Source of the DNA: Sedimentisphaerales bacterium
GTDB lineage: Bacteria > Planctomycetota > Phycisphaerae > Sedimentisphaerales > SM23-30
Assembly: GCA_016933395.1 (NCBI GenBank)
Contig: JAFGBA010000084.1
Location: 1 to 33,887 of the forward strand
DNA length: 33,887 nucleotides
Reading direction: 5' to 3'
Positions 1-7,804 of the stretch are shown in pieces. Position numbers and translations under genes: made by a program. The notes under the pieces were generated by a model that was given only the letters and a program-made list of their open reading frames with translations, made no database searches and was not told the DNA's origin. Each line of letters begins with the position of its first letter. The stretch's first letter is position 1.

Positions 1-40
1 AATAACAGAGGACAGCCGGACGAAAACGCTGTAAACAGAT

Positions 41-1267
41 ATGCCAAACTATCGTTACGAATTACGACAAAACACCGGGCAGGTGATCACGGGCGTTATT
101 GCCGCTGAATCCAGCAAGGCGGCGGCGTTATTGCTGCGCAATCAAGGCGGCTACGTCCTTAAACTCAACGAGGCCGCCGGTTCCAGAGGCAAAGGCCTTG
201 GCAGCCTGCTGAACTTTAGTATTGAAACCGGCCCCAGCCAAAAAGATGTTCTCAATTTCACCCGCCAGCTGGCCGTCATGATGAAGGCGGGCATCAGCAT
301 CCGCGCCGGCCTGGAAGCCATCACCGATCAGATTGAAAATCGGAAATTCCGCACCATGCTTGAAAACGTCCGCCGTGACGTCGAATCCGGTAAACCATTT
401 TCTGACGCCCTGGCCAAGTATCCGCGCGTCTTCAGTCCCTTATATATCAATATGGTGCGTGCTTCGGAATTATCCGGCTCCTTTGGTGAAATGCTTGAGC
501 GTATTGCCGAATACCTCGGTCAGCAAATAGAAACCAGAGCTCAGGTGCGCGGCGCCATGGTGTATCCAATTATTATTGCTGTTATGGCGGTTTCCACTAC
601 GGTGTTCCTGCTGACTTTTGTATTGCCCAAATTCGTCGTTATTTTCCAGGGCAAGGAAGCCGCTCTGCCCACACCTACTAAAGTTATTTTGTGGCTTAGC
701 CACATGATGCGAACCTACTGGTATATCTTTTTGACCGGTGCGGTTGGCCTTGCTTGGGCCTTTATGTGGACCATTAATACCCGCTGGGGGCGAGCTTGGT
801 GGGACCAGGTAAAGCTTATACTGCCTGTTTTCAAAAAACTCTGTCGTTGTATTTATATTTCTCGCTCTATGCATACGATGGGTGAACTTGTCAACGCCGG
901 CGTACCCATGCTCGACACCTTGAGCATCACCGCCAATATTTCCGGTAACACCGTCTATAAACGTATGTGGCGGCAGGTATTCGTCTCCGTTAAACAAGGT
1001 AAAAAAATATCACAGCCCCTGAGCCGCGGTAATCTTTTGCCCAAGAGCGTTGTCCAGATGATTAATTCCGGCGAAGAAAGCGGCAAACTCGCTGAAGTAC
1101 TCGTGGACATCAGCGAATTCTATCAAAAGGAACTCAAAAACATCATCCGCACCGTCACCGCCATGATCGAACCGTTAATGATCGTCATCATGGGTTTCGT
1201 GGTTGGTTTCATCGCCATGAGTATTATTCTGCCGATTTTCAAACTATCGAGCCTTGTCAAAGGCTGA
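41..1267 (+). CDS. Type II secretion/type IV pilus inner-membrane platform protein, GspF/PilC family (first copy)
   Basis: This 408-residue protein has the full GspF/PilC plan: two homologous T2SSF domains (about residues 70-195 and 272-395), each ending in membrane segments. Hydrophobic stretches lie near residues 170-200, 218-245 and 375-400. The first domain has the family pattern FTRQLAVMMKAGISI, and the second has MGELVNAGVPMLDTL. The family forms the cytoplasmic-membrane platform on which the GspE/PilB ATPase drives pseudopilin assembly. Three pseudopilin-like genes follow on the same strand, so it probably serves them rather than the separate T2SS at 18.9-32.3 kb, which has its own gspF. 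The ATG at 41 was chosen because the family's usual N-terminus (MPNYRYEL) follows it. No strong Shine-Dalgarno is visible, and its ATPase is presumably off the left edge. Confidence 0.93.
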   Translation: MPNYRYELRQNTGQVITGVIAAESSKAAALLLRNQGGYVLKLNEAAGSRGKGLGSLLNFSIETGPSQKDVLNFTRQLAVMMKAGISIRAGLEAITDQIENRKFRTMLENVRRDVESGKPFSDALAKYPRVFSPLYINMVRASELSGSFGEMLERIAEYLGQQIETRAQVRGAMVYPIIIAVMAVSTTVFLLTFVLPKFVVIFQGKEAALPTPTKVILWLSHMMRTYWYIFLTGAVGLAWAFMWTINTRWGRAWWDQVKLILPVFKKLCRCIYISRSMHTMGELVNAGVPMLDTLSITANISGNTVYKRMWRQVFVSVKQGKKISQPLSRGNLLPKSVVQMINSGEESGKLAEVLVDISEFYQKELKNIIRTVTAMIEPLMIVIMGFVVGFIAMSIILPIFKLSSLVKG

Positions 1268-1328
1268 AAGTAAAATCAAAGGGTAAAAAGCAAAAATAAA
1301 AATGACAAATTAAAAATCAAAAATTGAA

Positions 1329-1420
1329 AATCTGCGTCAATCTGCGTTATCTGCGGATAAAAATCCGTTTTAATCTGTGACACGCAGAGCCTGCGAAGCA
1401 GAAAATCCGTGGTTAAGGAA
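1329..1420. repeat. Degenerate short repeat built on ATCTGCG / ATCCGTGG units
   Basis: The gap between the platform gene and the next pseudopilin holds an AT-rich stretch and then repeated units: TCTGCGTCA, TCTGCGTTA, TCTGCGG, then ATCCGT, ATCTGTG and ATCCGTGGTTAA. A related series (TTTGTGT, ATCTGTG, ATTTGTGGTTAA) occurs at 17137-17168. Similarity between two unrelated intergenic sites suggests a dispersed family. The last unit runs into the ribosome-binding site of the gene starting at 1427. Confidence 0.5.
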
Positions 1421-1426
1421 TATATT

Positions 1427-1867
1427 ATGAAAACCTCTGTGAAACCTTCGCACTATCGCCGTGGCGGCGGGTTCACCCTGATCGAGGCCATGTATTCGAT
1501 CATGATCGTCGGCCTGGGCGTCGTGGCCCTGATGATGCTCATGGCTTCAGGAACCACCGTCAACGCCTTTGGCAACGACCTGTCCTCGGCGGTCTTCCTG
1601 GCCGATGAGTTACGCGCCATGACCGATGACGTGCCGTTCAACAACCTGCTCGCTTATAACGGCTCAACCTTCAATGGCGTGGACGCCAATGGCAACACCG
1701 TCGATGGCCTGGCGGGTTTTCAACAACAATTGGCCGTTGTCAAAGTGGACCCGGTTACACTAGCGACTCTGGTAGGCCCGACGCCCGCGCAAACTCTGCG
1801 CTTGACTGCCACCGTCACCAACGCCAATGGCACGCAAGCCCGTTTTAGCTGGCTGAGGTCGCAATAA
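1427..1867 (+). CDS. Pseudopilin-like protein with type III (prepilin) signal peptide, PilV/GspI-like
   Basis: The 146-residue product begins with a short basic leader (residues 1-15, rich in R and G) and a prepilin-peptidase site G15|FTLIE. Glu is at mature position +5 and a roughly 25-residue hydrophobic helix follows. The rest is a small, soluble, Thr/Asn/Ala-rich periplasmic domain ending in a short beta-like stretch. The ATG at 1427 has AAGGAA six bases upstream, so it was preferred over an in-frame GTG at 1409. The protein would be a minor subunit of the (pseudo)pilus assembled by the platform protein encoded upstream. PilV/GspI is the closest guess from size and order. The exact subfamily cannot be settled from sequence alone. 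Confidence 0.83.
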   Translation: MKTSVKPSHYRRGGGFTLIEAMYSIMIVGLGVVALMMLMASGTTVNAFGNDLSSAVFLADELRAMTDDVPFNNLLAYNGSTFNGVDANGNTVDGLAGFQQQLAVVKVDPVTLATLVGPTPAQTLRLTATVTNANGTQARFSWLRSQ

Positions 1868-1991
1868 TGTCCCATAAGTGAAGCAGGCGTCTCGCCCGTG
1901 GTTTGGCTTTGAATAAACCATCGCGCTGCGACACCGAAATTTTGCTGTTTGCTTTTTAATTTTCTTGGGCAGCCGGAGAAAGGCGCCGATT

Positions 1992-3614
1992 ATGAAACGT
2001 TATATTCCATCCTGCCACGGCGGCAGTTCCGTACTGGCGGTCTTTTTCGTCAGTCTTTTTGCCGTTCTGGCGATTTCCTTCACCGTTGTTAGCAACACCA
2101 ACGTCCAGGTGTCCGAAAACCATTCCCAGATGGTTGCCGCTCAGGCCGCCGCTGAATCCGGATTGGCCTACACCAATGGCCTTTTCTCCGGCTGGACACC
2201 TGTGGAAACGCCGCGAAACACGGTTTCTGAGACGGAAGCCGCCCAAACCTGGCAGTCCTTCTGCATACACCTGCGCGATTATCACGGCCTGAATATTTAT
2301 GCCAATCCCGATTGCACTATTCCCTGGACCGCCGGTCATAATTGCCTCTACCTGCCGTCGCGCACTATTGAAACCGGGTCGCCGGCATGTTTTACCATCG
2401 AAATGCAGTTCATTCTAGGCGATCTTGACAACCCGCATCGACTGGTTATCAGCAGCACTGGCGCTCTCGGTAATATTTCTCGTCGCGTCAGCATCATGTA
2501 TCTTGTCCAGAAAAACGCCCAGGTTCTCGAATACGCCATCGCCAGCCGCGGCCGCATGTGGCTCACCGGCGATTCCACCATCGAAGGTGATGTCTTTAGT
2601 TCCTGGGATCGTACCGATATCTCTCCTTTCAACATGACCAGTGATTCTCGTATTAACGGTACGTTTAATACTGTTCTTAATCATGACGATATTGAAAACG
2701 CCGGCCATTTCCAGATGGAAACACTCGTGGATGGTCATCCCATTGATATTTATGGCAATCCCCTCGGCGATAACTACGAAGAACGTTACTATAGCGCTGA
2801 GGATGAGTTGCAGGGTTATCACGAAGGCGTCAATTACGATGCTCCCTTTGTGGACATGCCCGGTATGGACATTTCCGACTACAATACGGATGATTACCTG
2901 ATTGGTTTAACCGATGTTCCCACAACCTCAAACAGGCAAGTTGAGTATTTTCCTCATGCCGCCGGTGACTATACCCAGCCCAGAGATGGGGGGTCGCGTT
3001 ATTTAAATCGCTACGTTTACGAAAATCAAACCTTCACCAATTGTCGGCTGCCTGATAACCACAATGCTGTTTTTAAAAACTGCACCTTTGAAGGCGTGCT
3101 TTATATAGACTGCTATAAAAGCGGCTCCACCGGCTACAACAACGTCCGCTTCGATAATTGCACCTTCAACGGCGTTATCGTTTCCGATACGCCGCAAATA
3201 TTAAAATGGCAATATAACTGCCTCTATTTCACCGGTTCGGCCACCTTTGACAATCAGTCCTCCGTGCAGGAAGCCACTATCCTCGCCCCGCATTTTAACG
3301 TCAACCTCGGCAATACCAACCCCATTGAAGGCGAGACCAACACCCTGACGGGTGCCATCGTCGGCGGCATCGTGGACATCCGCGGCAACGCTGAAATCTA
3401 CGGCACCATTATCTCCATGTGCGACACCACCTGCTGGTCCAGCGGTTACGTCACCAACATCGGCGCTACGCTTGGCGACGGCGGCTCCGAAACCACCGAG
3501 CCTGGCGATATCGGCACCATACATATCACCCCTGATCCTGATAATATGCTCCCCAGTGGCATTATGACGCCAATTGTCTTTGTCCGCGATGGGGATAGCT
3601 ATGTGAATTTTTAA
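1992..3614 (+). CDS. Large pilus-associated protein with PilX/GspK-type N-terminus and beta-helix-like passenger
   Basis: This 540-residue protein starts with a short leader (MKRYIPSCHGG) and a hydrophobic helix at about residues 12-34. The QAAAESG motif that follows is the hallmark of PilX/GspK-type N-termini, and Glu+5 is absent. The remaining 480 or so residues are Asn/Asp/Gly/Thr-rich. Their spaced short hydrophobic strands (for example TFTNCRLPDN, FKNCTFEGVLYI, FDNCTFNGVIV, GGIVDIRGNAEIYG) resemble a right-handed parallel beta-helix. Several NC pairs recur on a roughly 20-25-residue rung. The start at ATG 1992 has GGAGAAAGG eight bases upstream and was preferred over an in-frame TTG at 1965. 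It probably caps or decorates the pilus tip, or displays a ligand-binding surface. The passenger's function is unknown. Confidence 0.8.
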   Translation: MKRYIPSCHGGSSVLAVFFVSLFAVLAISFTVVSNTNVQVSENHSQMVAAQAAAESGLAYTNGLFSGWTPVETPRNTVSETEAAQTWQSFCIHLRDYHGLNIYANPDCTIPWTAGHNCLYLPSRTIETGSPACFTIEMQFILGDLDNPHRLVISSTGALGNISRRVSIMYLVQKNAQVLEYAIASRGRMWLTGDSTIEGDVFSSWDRTDISPFNMTSDSRINGTFNTVLNHDDIENAGHFQMETLVDGHPIDIYGNPLGDNYEERYYSAEDELQGYHEGVNYDAPFVDMPGMDISDYNTDDYLIGLTDVPTTSNRQVEYFPHAAGDYTQPRDGGSRYLNRYVYENQTFTNCRLPDNHNAVFKNCTFEGVLYIDCYKSGSTGYNNVRFDNCTFNGVIVSDTPQILKWQYNCLYFTGSATFDNQSSVQEATILAPHFNVNLGNTNPIEGETNTLTGAIVGGIVDIRGNAEIYGTIISMCDTTCWSSGYVTNIGATLGDGGSETTEPGDIGTIHITPDPDNMLPSGIMTPIVFVRDGDSYVNF

Positions 3615-3661
3615 CGGAAAATAAGTCATCAACATAAATTTTATCAAGACGGCGAATAACC

Positions 3662-4228
3662 ATGATTACCAAAAACATTTTGCTCAAACATCGGCGCCGA
3701 CGAGGTTTGTCCCTCGTTGAAATTCTCGTTGCTCTGGCCATAACCGCTCTGTTGCTTACGGCCACGGCCATCGCCTTCGAAGCCGCCATGGACAGTTATA
3801 CAACCAATCATGATCTGGCCATGGTAAGCATCTCAACGCGCAATGTGCTCCACCAGATGTGCTCCAATATTCGCTCCTCCTGGAACGACCCCGTAGGCCC
3901 TCCGCCTGCTCCTACCTATGTTACCGCTGACGGCACTGAATGCACCTTTTTCGATCAAGGCGGCCGGGAGATTACTTATGCTTATAACGCGGCCCAACAT
4001 CGCCTGGAAGTCAACATCGACAACGGCCCTGATTGGTTTACGCTCGTGGAGAATGTTTACCCCATTACCGCCGGTGATCATATTTTTACACTTACGGACC
4101 CCGAAGATACATCCAGTTTTCCCGCTGGAACTGCCGGCCGAGTCGAAATTCGCTTCCGGGTCGTTCAAAACGATGTTTCTCGGACCGTTTCGGCTGCCGC
4201 TGTTCCCTGCAACGTTCTTTATCACTGA
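3662..4228 (+). CDS. Pseudopilin-like protein, PilW/GspJ-like
   Basis: The 188-residue product has a basic leader (four consecutive Arg), cleavage site G15|LSLVE with Glu at +5, and a hydrophobic helix to about residue 38. A globular domain of mixed beta strands follows (FFDQGGREITYAYN, RVEIRFRVVQND). This matches minor pseudopilins of the GspJ/PilW kind in size and layout. It is the last of three pseudopilin-like genes on this strand and ends only nine bases from the convergent end of phoR, leaving no room for a separate terminator. Its ribosome-binding site is weak; ATG 3662 was chosen because it gives a normal-length leader. Confidence 0.82.
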   Translation: MITKNILLKHRRRRGLSLVEILVALAITALLLTATAIAFEAAMDSYTTNHDLAMVSISTRNVLHQMCSNIRSSWNDPVGPPPAPTYVTADGTECTFFDQGGREITYAYNAAQHRLEVNIDNGPDWFTLVENVYPITAGDHIFTLTDPEDTSSFPAGTAGRVEIRFRVVQNDVSRTVSAAAVPCNVLYH

Positions 4229-4237
4229 TTTGACGGA

Positions 4238-6019
4238 CTATTCCAGCGGCAGGCGGAGTTCGACGATGGTGCCTTTACCGAATGTGCTTTGTAGTTGCAC
4301 CTGAGCGCCAAGCTGTTCAGCGGCGTGTTTGACAATAGCCAGCCCCAAACCGGTGCCGCGAATGCGAGCATCACCGCTGCGTGAAACATCAGCCTGATAA
4401 AATCGTTCGAAAACCCGTTTTTGGTCTTCCGGCCGGATGCCGCAACCGGTGTCCTCAACGCTGATGCAAACAACGTCCTCTTCTCGGGTCAAACGACAAA
4501 TTATCGTGTCCCCTGAAGCCGTAAACTTGACCGCATTATCGAGCAGGTTTTGCACAATCAGGCTTAAAAGCCGCCGATCGGTTTGTAAAATAATCGAAGG
4601 ATTAACCGGAACAAGCTGAAACGTGAGTTTTTTCTCCTCAGCACGAACAGCATAAGGCTCCGCCAGCGTCTGTATAAACGAATTAAGTTGCACATCTTCA
4701 CATTGCAGACGATACCGGTCGTTTTCCACGATTTGCAAATCCAGTAAATCACGCGTCATTTCCTCCAGGCGGCCGACTTGACGATGAAGAATATCTATCA
4801 GGCGGGCGCGATCGCGCGGATGTTCACCGTCGCCTTCCTGAAGCGAATCCACCGCTGCCCGTAATGTCGCCACGGGTGTTCTCAGCTCATGTGAGGCGTT
4901 GGCCACGAATTCTGATTTCATGGCCGCAGTGCGCACCAGTGCAGTAACATCGTGCAATACAATCAGCCCTGCGATGCCGTCCTGTCCGGTGGTTCCAAAC
5001 CGATGAGCATAAACCTCCAGATGATGTGTCTGTCCCAAATAGTTGATAGTCACCTGCCTGCCTGCCGGCGAACCTCCCGCAGGCGTTTCATAATATATGT
5101 CCACAATGTCGGCATACCGCACCACCGCCTGCAGGTGCTTACCCTGCACCCTCGCATCATCCGGATGAATAATATTCATCGCCGCCTCGTTCATCAGCAC
5201 AATGCAATCGCCGGCGTCTATTGCCAATACTCCCTCGCGCAAATTCGCCACCGTCTGCATCAGATTATCCCGTTGAGTGTTGCTGCGAGAGATTTGGCGG
5301 GCCAAATGATCACGCATATCGTTGAGCGCCCGGCCCATTCGGGCCATTTCGTTCGTTCCAATAGTAACGGTTCGAGCGTCCAAATTGCCATCCGCAATGG
5401 CCCGCGCTGCGGTAGTTATTTTTCGCAACGGCGCGTACCAGAACCGTTCGATCAACGCCGTTGCAATTCCTGCGGATAAAAGAACCACTACAGGCAGCCA
5501 AGCCGCCGTTTGGCCGACGAATTCCTTGTTATCTGCGGGAGTTTCAACCGGCTGGGACAACCGCACAACCCCAATAATTTGCTCCCCCTGATAAATCGGC
5601 AAAGCGGTGTAACGTAGGCGCCGTTTAATCGTCTCGCTCCAGCGGGTGGCGTCGCCCAATTGACCCTTCATCGCCTGAGTTAATTCCGAGCGTTCAGGGG
5701 TAAAATGGTTCTCCATATCCATCGGATCGCTTTGGTTATCGCCCAGCACCTTGCCATCGGCCCCCACAACCGTCAAACGTATATTGTCCGCCAGCGGAAT
5801 GGATTTCACTAGTCCCTGAATATTTCCATTGGAAATGGCCCACTGGTTTTCTATAGTGTGCCGCAAGATTCTCAGTTGGGCGTCAAAATCCTTATTGTGC
5901 TCCTGTTGATATTGTTTTTCCAGGGGATAATAAATCAGCAAAACGCTCAGCACTAGCGCCAGAGTTATTCCCAATGCGCTACTGAGATAGACTTTGAAGA
6001 TGTGATTATACCTTTTCAT
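4238..6019 (-). CDS. phoR: Phosphate-regulon sensor histidine kinase PhoR
   Basis: The 593-residue kinase has two membrane segments (about 10-30 and 173-195) flanking a roughly 140-residue extracytoplasmic sensor. HAMP (about 195-245) and PAS (about 255-360) domains follow, then a HisKA dimerisation domain with the phospho-acceptor in ASHELRTP (His377). The HATPase domain has N box NLLDNAVKF, G1 DTGCGI, F box FERFYQ and G2 GTGLGLAI. Its domain order and length match Bacillus-type PhoR rather than the shorter E. coli form. The start overlaps the end of phoB by 14 bases, so the two are translationally coupled. Beside pst-phoU, it should phosphorylate PhoB under phosphate limitation, with PhoU and the Pst transporter acting as brakes. 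Confidence 0.93.
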   Translation of the reverse strand: MKRYNHIFKVYLSSALGITLALVLSVLLIYYPLEKQYQQEHNKDFDAQLRILRHTIENQWAISNGNIQGLVKSIPLADNIRLTVVGADGKVLGDNQSDPMDMENHFTPERSELTQAMKGQLGDATRWSETIKRRLRYTALPIYQGEQIIGVVRLSQPVETPADNKEFVGQTAAWLPVVVLLSAGIATALIERFWYAPLRKITTAARAIADGNLDARTVTIGTNEMARMGRALNDMRDHLARQISRSNTQRDNLMQTVANLREGVLAIDAGDCIVLMNEAAMNIIHPDDARVQGKHLQAVVRYADIVDIYYETPAGGSPAGRQVTINYLGQTHHLEVYAHRFGTTGQDGIAGLIVLHDVTALVRTAAMKSEFVANASHELRTPVATLRAAVDSLQEGDGEHPRDRARLIDILHRQVGRLEEMTRDLLDLQIVENDRYRLQCEDVQLNSFIQTLAEPYAVRAEEKKLTFQLVPVNPSIILQTDRRLLSLIVQNLLDNAVKFTASGDTIICRLTREEDVVCISVEDTGCGIRPEDQKRVFERFYQADVSRSGDARIRGTGLGLAIVKHAAEQLGAQVQLQSTFGKGTIVELRLPLE

Positions 6020-6710
6020 TTTCCGGGAGAGCCAGGCGATACCCCAGCCCCCTGACGGTTTCTATAAGATGGCGAGCGTCGCCGAGTTTTCGCCGCAGGG
6101 CGGTAAGATGAACATCAATGGTGCGGTCGGTGACAATGGCGTCCTGCCCCAAGGCGTGATCAATCAATTGGTTGCGGTTAAGCACCCGTCCTCGCGCCGC
6201 GATAATGGCGCTAAGCAACCGAAACTCCGTCAATGTTAAACTTACTTCCTTATCATTAACCGTAACACGATGCTGTTGCGTGTCGATATTGATCGGACCG
6301 GCGCTGAGAAGCGCGCCATTGCCGGTTCCCATCGGCTGGGCGCGACGAAGCATCGCACTGACACGAGCGACTAATACTGACATACTAAATGGTTTGGTGA
6401 CATAATCGTCGGCGCCGGTTTGCAATCCGACAATAACATCGGCATCCTCGGTCCGGGCGGTTAGCATAATCACCGGCGTTCGCGCCAAACGAGGATTATT
6501 GCGCATCTGCCGTAATACCTCAACCCCGTTCATGCCCGGTAACATGATATCCAAAAGCACCAGGTCCGGAGGTTCCGTCTGCACCCGCCGCCAGCCCTCG
6601 GCGCCGTCATGGCAAACCTCCACCTGATAGCCTTCGCGCTTAAGCCGCAGGGCCGCCAATTCGGCCATATCCGTCTCGTCTTCAACCAGTAGAATGCGTT
6701 TTTTGCTCAT
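6006..6710 (-). CDS. phoB: Phosphate-regulon response regulator PhoB (OmpR family)
   Basis: This 234-residue protein joins a receiver domain to an OmpR-type winged helix. The receiver has the acidic pair E10/D11, phospho-acceptor D54 in LLDIMLPG, T84 and K106 in TKPF. The winged helix (about 130-232) has the family pattern LTLTEFRLL, TDRTIDVHLTALRRKL and TVRGLGYRL. It is first in the phoB-phoR operon and divergent from pstS. No Shine-Dalgarno precedes the ATG, while a perfect TATAAT lies ten bases upstream, suggesting a nearly leaderless transcript. Its probable targets are the phased 11-bp repeats between it and pstS. Confidence 0.93.
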   Translation of the reverse strand: MSKKRILLVEDETDMAELAALRLKREGYQVEVCHDGAEGWRRVQTEPPDLVLLDIMLPGMNGVEVLRQMRNNPRLARTPVIMLTARTEDADVIVGLQTGADDYVTKPFSMSVLVARVSAMLRRAQPMGTGNGALLSAGPINIDTQQHRVTVNDKEVSLTLTEFRLLSAIIAARGRVLNRNQLIDHALGQDAIVTDRTIDVHLTALRRKLGDARHLIETVRGLGYRLALPENEKV

Positions 6711-6720
6711 TTGAAAGGTG

Positions 6721-6748
6721 ATTATAATCCGAGACTAAACAATCACAA
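6721..6748 (-). promoter_or_regulatory. Putative phoBR promoter giving a near-leaderless mRNA
   Basis: Read on the minus strand, TTGTGA (6748-6743) is followed by a 16-base spacer and a perfect TATAAT (6726-6721). Transcription would start about six to eight bases further on, only a few bases before the phoB ATG at 6710. That agrees with the missing ribosome-binding site. Confidence 0.55.
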
Positions 6749-6773
6749 TAGTTTACGAAAAAACTAATTTAAA

Positions 6774-6828
6774 CTTAGCTTAATCTTAACATAATCTTAA
6801 ACATTGGGAAATATATTCTTAACATTAT
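6774..6828 (+). promoter_or_regulatory. Putative Pho box array A: 11-bp direct repeats of the CTTAACATAAT type
   Basis: Units begin at 6774 (CTTAGCTTAAT), 6785 (CTTAACATAAT) and 6796 (CTTAAACATTG). After one degenerate step, another begins at 6818 (CTTAACATTAT). All starts are multiples of 11 apart. PhoB dimers are known to bind head-to-tail 11-bp repeats (seven conserved bases plus an AT-rich spacer). The spacing and the CAT core therefore fit PhoB operators, and the position between phoB and pstS supports this. Confidence 0.6.
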
Positions 6829-6847
6829 TCCGGCAATATGATGACGC

Positions 6848-6891
6848 CTTAACGAAATATTAATGTGATCTTGATAAAACCCTAAGCGAAG
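6848..6891 (+). promoter_or_regulatory. Putative Pho box array B overlapping the pstS -35 region
   Basis: A weaker series with the same 11-bp step: CTTAACGAAAT (6848), ATTAATGTGAT (6859), CTTGATAAAAC (6870) and CCTAAGCGAAG (6881). It covers the -35 element of the proposed pstS promoter, where activating Pho boxes usually sit. It is offset by 30 bases from array A, so it is not in register with it. Confidence 0.4.
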
Positions 6892-6899
6892 ACTACTAA
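6871..6899 (+). promoter_or_regulatory. Putative pst operon promoter
   Basis: TTGATA (6871-6876) and TACTAA (6894-6899) are separated by 17 bases and lie about 70 bases upstream of the pstS start. The -10 is a poor match, as expected for an activator-dependent promoter. Confidence 0.4.
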
Positions 6900-6966
6900 G
6901 CTCTTTGCAACGCTGAAGATGGGCTTTGGCGAAAAATGTGTAACGCAAAAGTTTAGGAGATCTAAA

Positions 6967-7791
6967 ATGACAAAAAAAATTATCCTTTTGATTGCGGTGT
7001 CGGCCATGGTTTTTGGCGTTCAAATGGCGCCGGCGGCGGAAAGACTGGAAATCGAAGGTTCCACGACGGTAGGCCCGATTGCTGACGCCTTTGCCGAGGC
7101 CTTCAAACAAATGCAACCGGATGTGGATATCACGGTGAAAAAGACCGGCAGTGGTGATGGCTCCGCCGCATTAATAGACGGCCGCTGCTCTATCGCCAGC
7201 ATGAGCCGGTTCATGAAGCCCAAAGAGTTCAAAGACGCCGTGGATAAAGGAATCATGCCCGTCGCTCACGTCATCGCGATGGATGGCGTATGCGTCGTGG
7301 TTCACCCCTCCAATCCGGTCAGCGCCCTGACCAGCGGCCAGATTAAAGACGTCTATATGGGTAAAATCACCAACTGGAAGGAGCTTGGCGGTGCGGATAT
7401 GCCCATCGTCGCCATCACTCGCGACACATCATCCGGTACCTATGAGACATTCCACGAACTGGTAATGAAAAAGGAAAAAATGGCCGGTGCCGTGGAAACC
7501 GTCAGTAGTAATGTCCCGGCGCAAAATCGCGTAAAAACCACCCCTGGCGCTATCGCTTATGTGGGCTTGGGATTTCTGGACGGCGTTAAAGCTTTAAAAG
7601 TCGATGGCGTGGCGCCCACCAAACGCTCTATTGCCGCCGGGACATATCCCGTAGCCCGCCCATTGTACCTGTTCACCAATGGCTATCCCAAGCTTGGTTC
7701 ACTGGTGCATCAATTTTGCACGTTTTATTTGTCGGAAGCGGGTCAGGAAATTATCGAAGAAAAAGGGTTCGTACCCCTGACGAATTACTAA
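6967..7791 (+). CDS. pstS: Phosphate ABC transporter substrate-binding protein PstS
   Basis: The 274-residue periplasmic protein has a Sec signal peptide (basic MTKK, hydrophobic core, probable cleavage near APAA|E). The binding domain has the PstS patterns IEGSTTVGPI near the mature N-terminus, TGSGDGSAALIDGRC, and TRDTSSGTYETF, whose Ser/Thr/Asp residues contact phosphate in the family. The start at ATG 6967 has AGGAGA seven bases upstream and was preferred over an earlier in-frame codon at 6919, which would bury the signal peptide. It captures inorganic phosphate for PstCAB. First gene of the pstSCAB-phoU operon, downstream of the Pho-box-like repeats. Confidence 0.94.
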   Translation: MTKKIILLIAVSAMVFGVQMAPAAERLEIEGSTTVGPIADAFAEAFKQMQPDVDITVKKTGSGDGSAALIDGRCSIASMSRFMKPKEFKDAVDKGIMPVAHVIAMDGVCVVVHPSNPVSALTSGQIKDVYMGKITNWKELGGADMPIVAITRDTSSGTYETFHELVMKKEKMAGAVETVSSNVPAQNRVKTTPGAIAYVGLGFLDGVKALKVDGVAPTKRSIAAGTYPVARPLYLFTNGYPKLGSLVHQFCTFYLSEAGQEIIEEKGFVPLTNY

Positions 7792-7804
7792 CAAAAAAGA
7801 AGTT

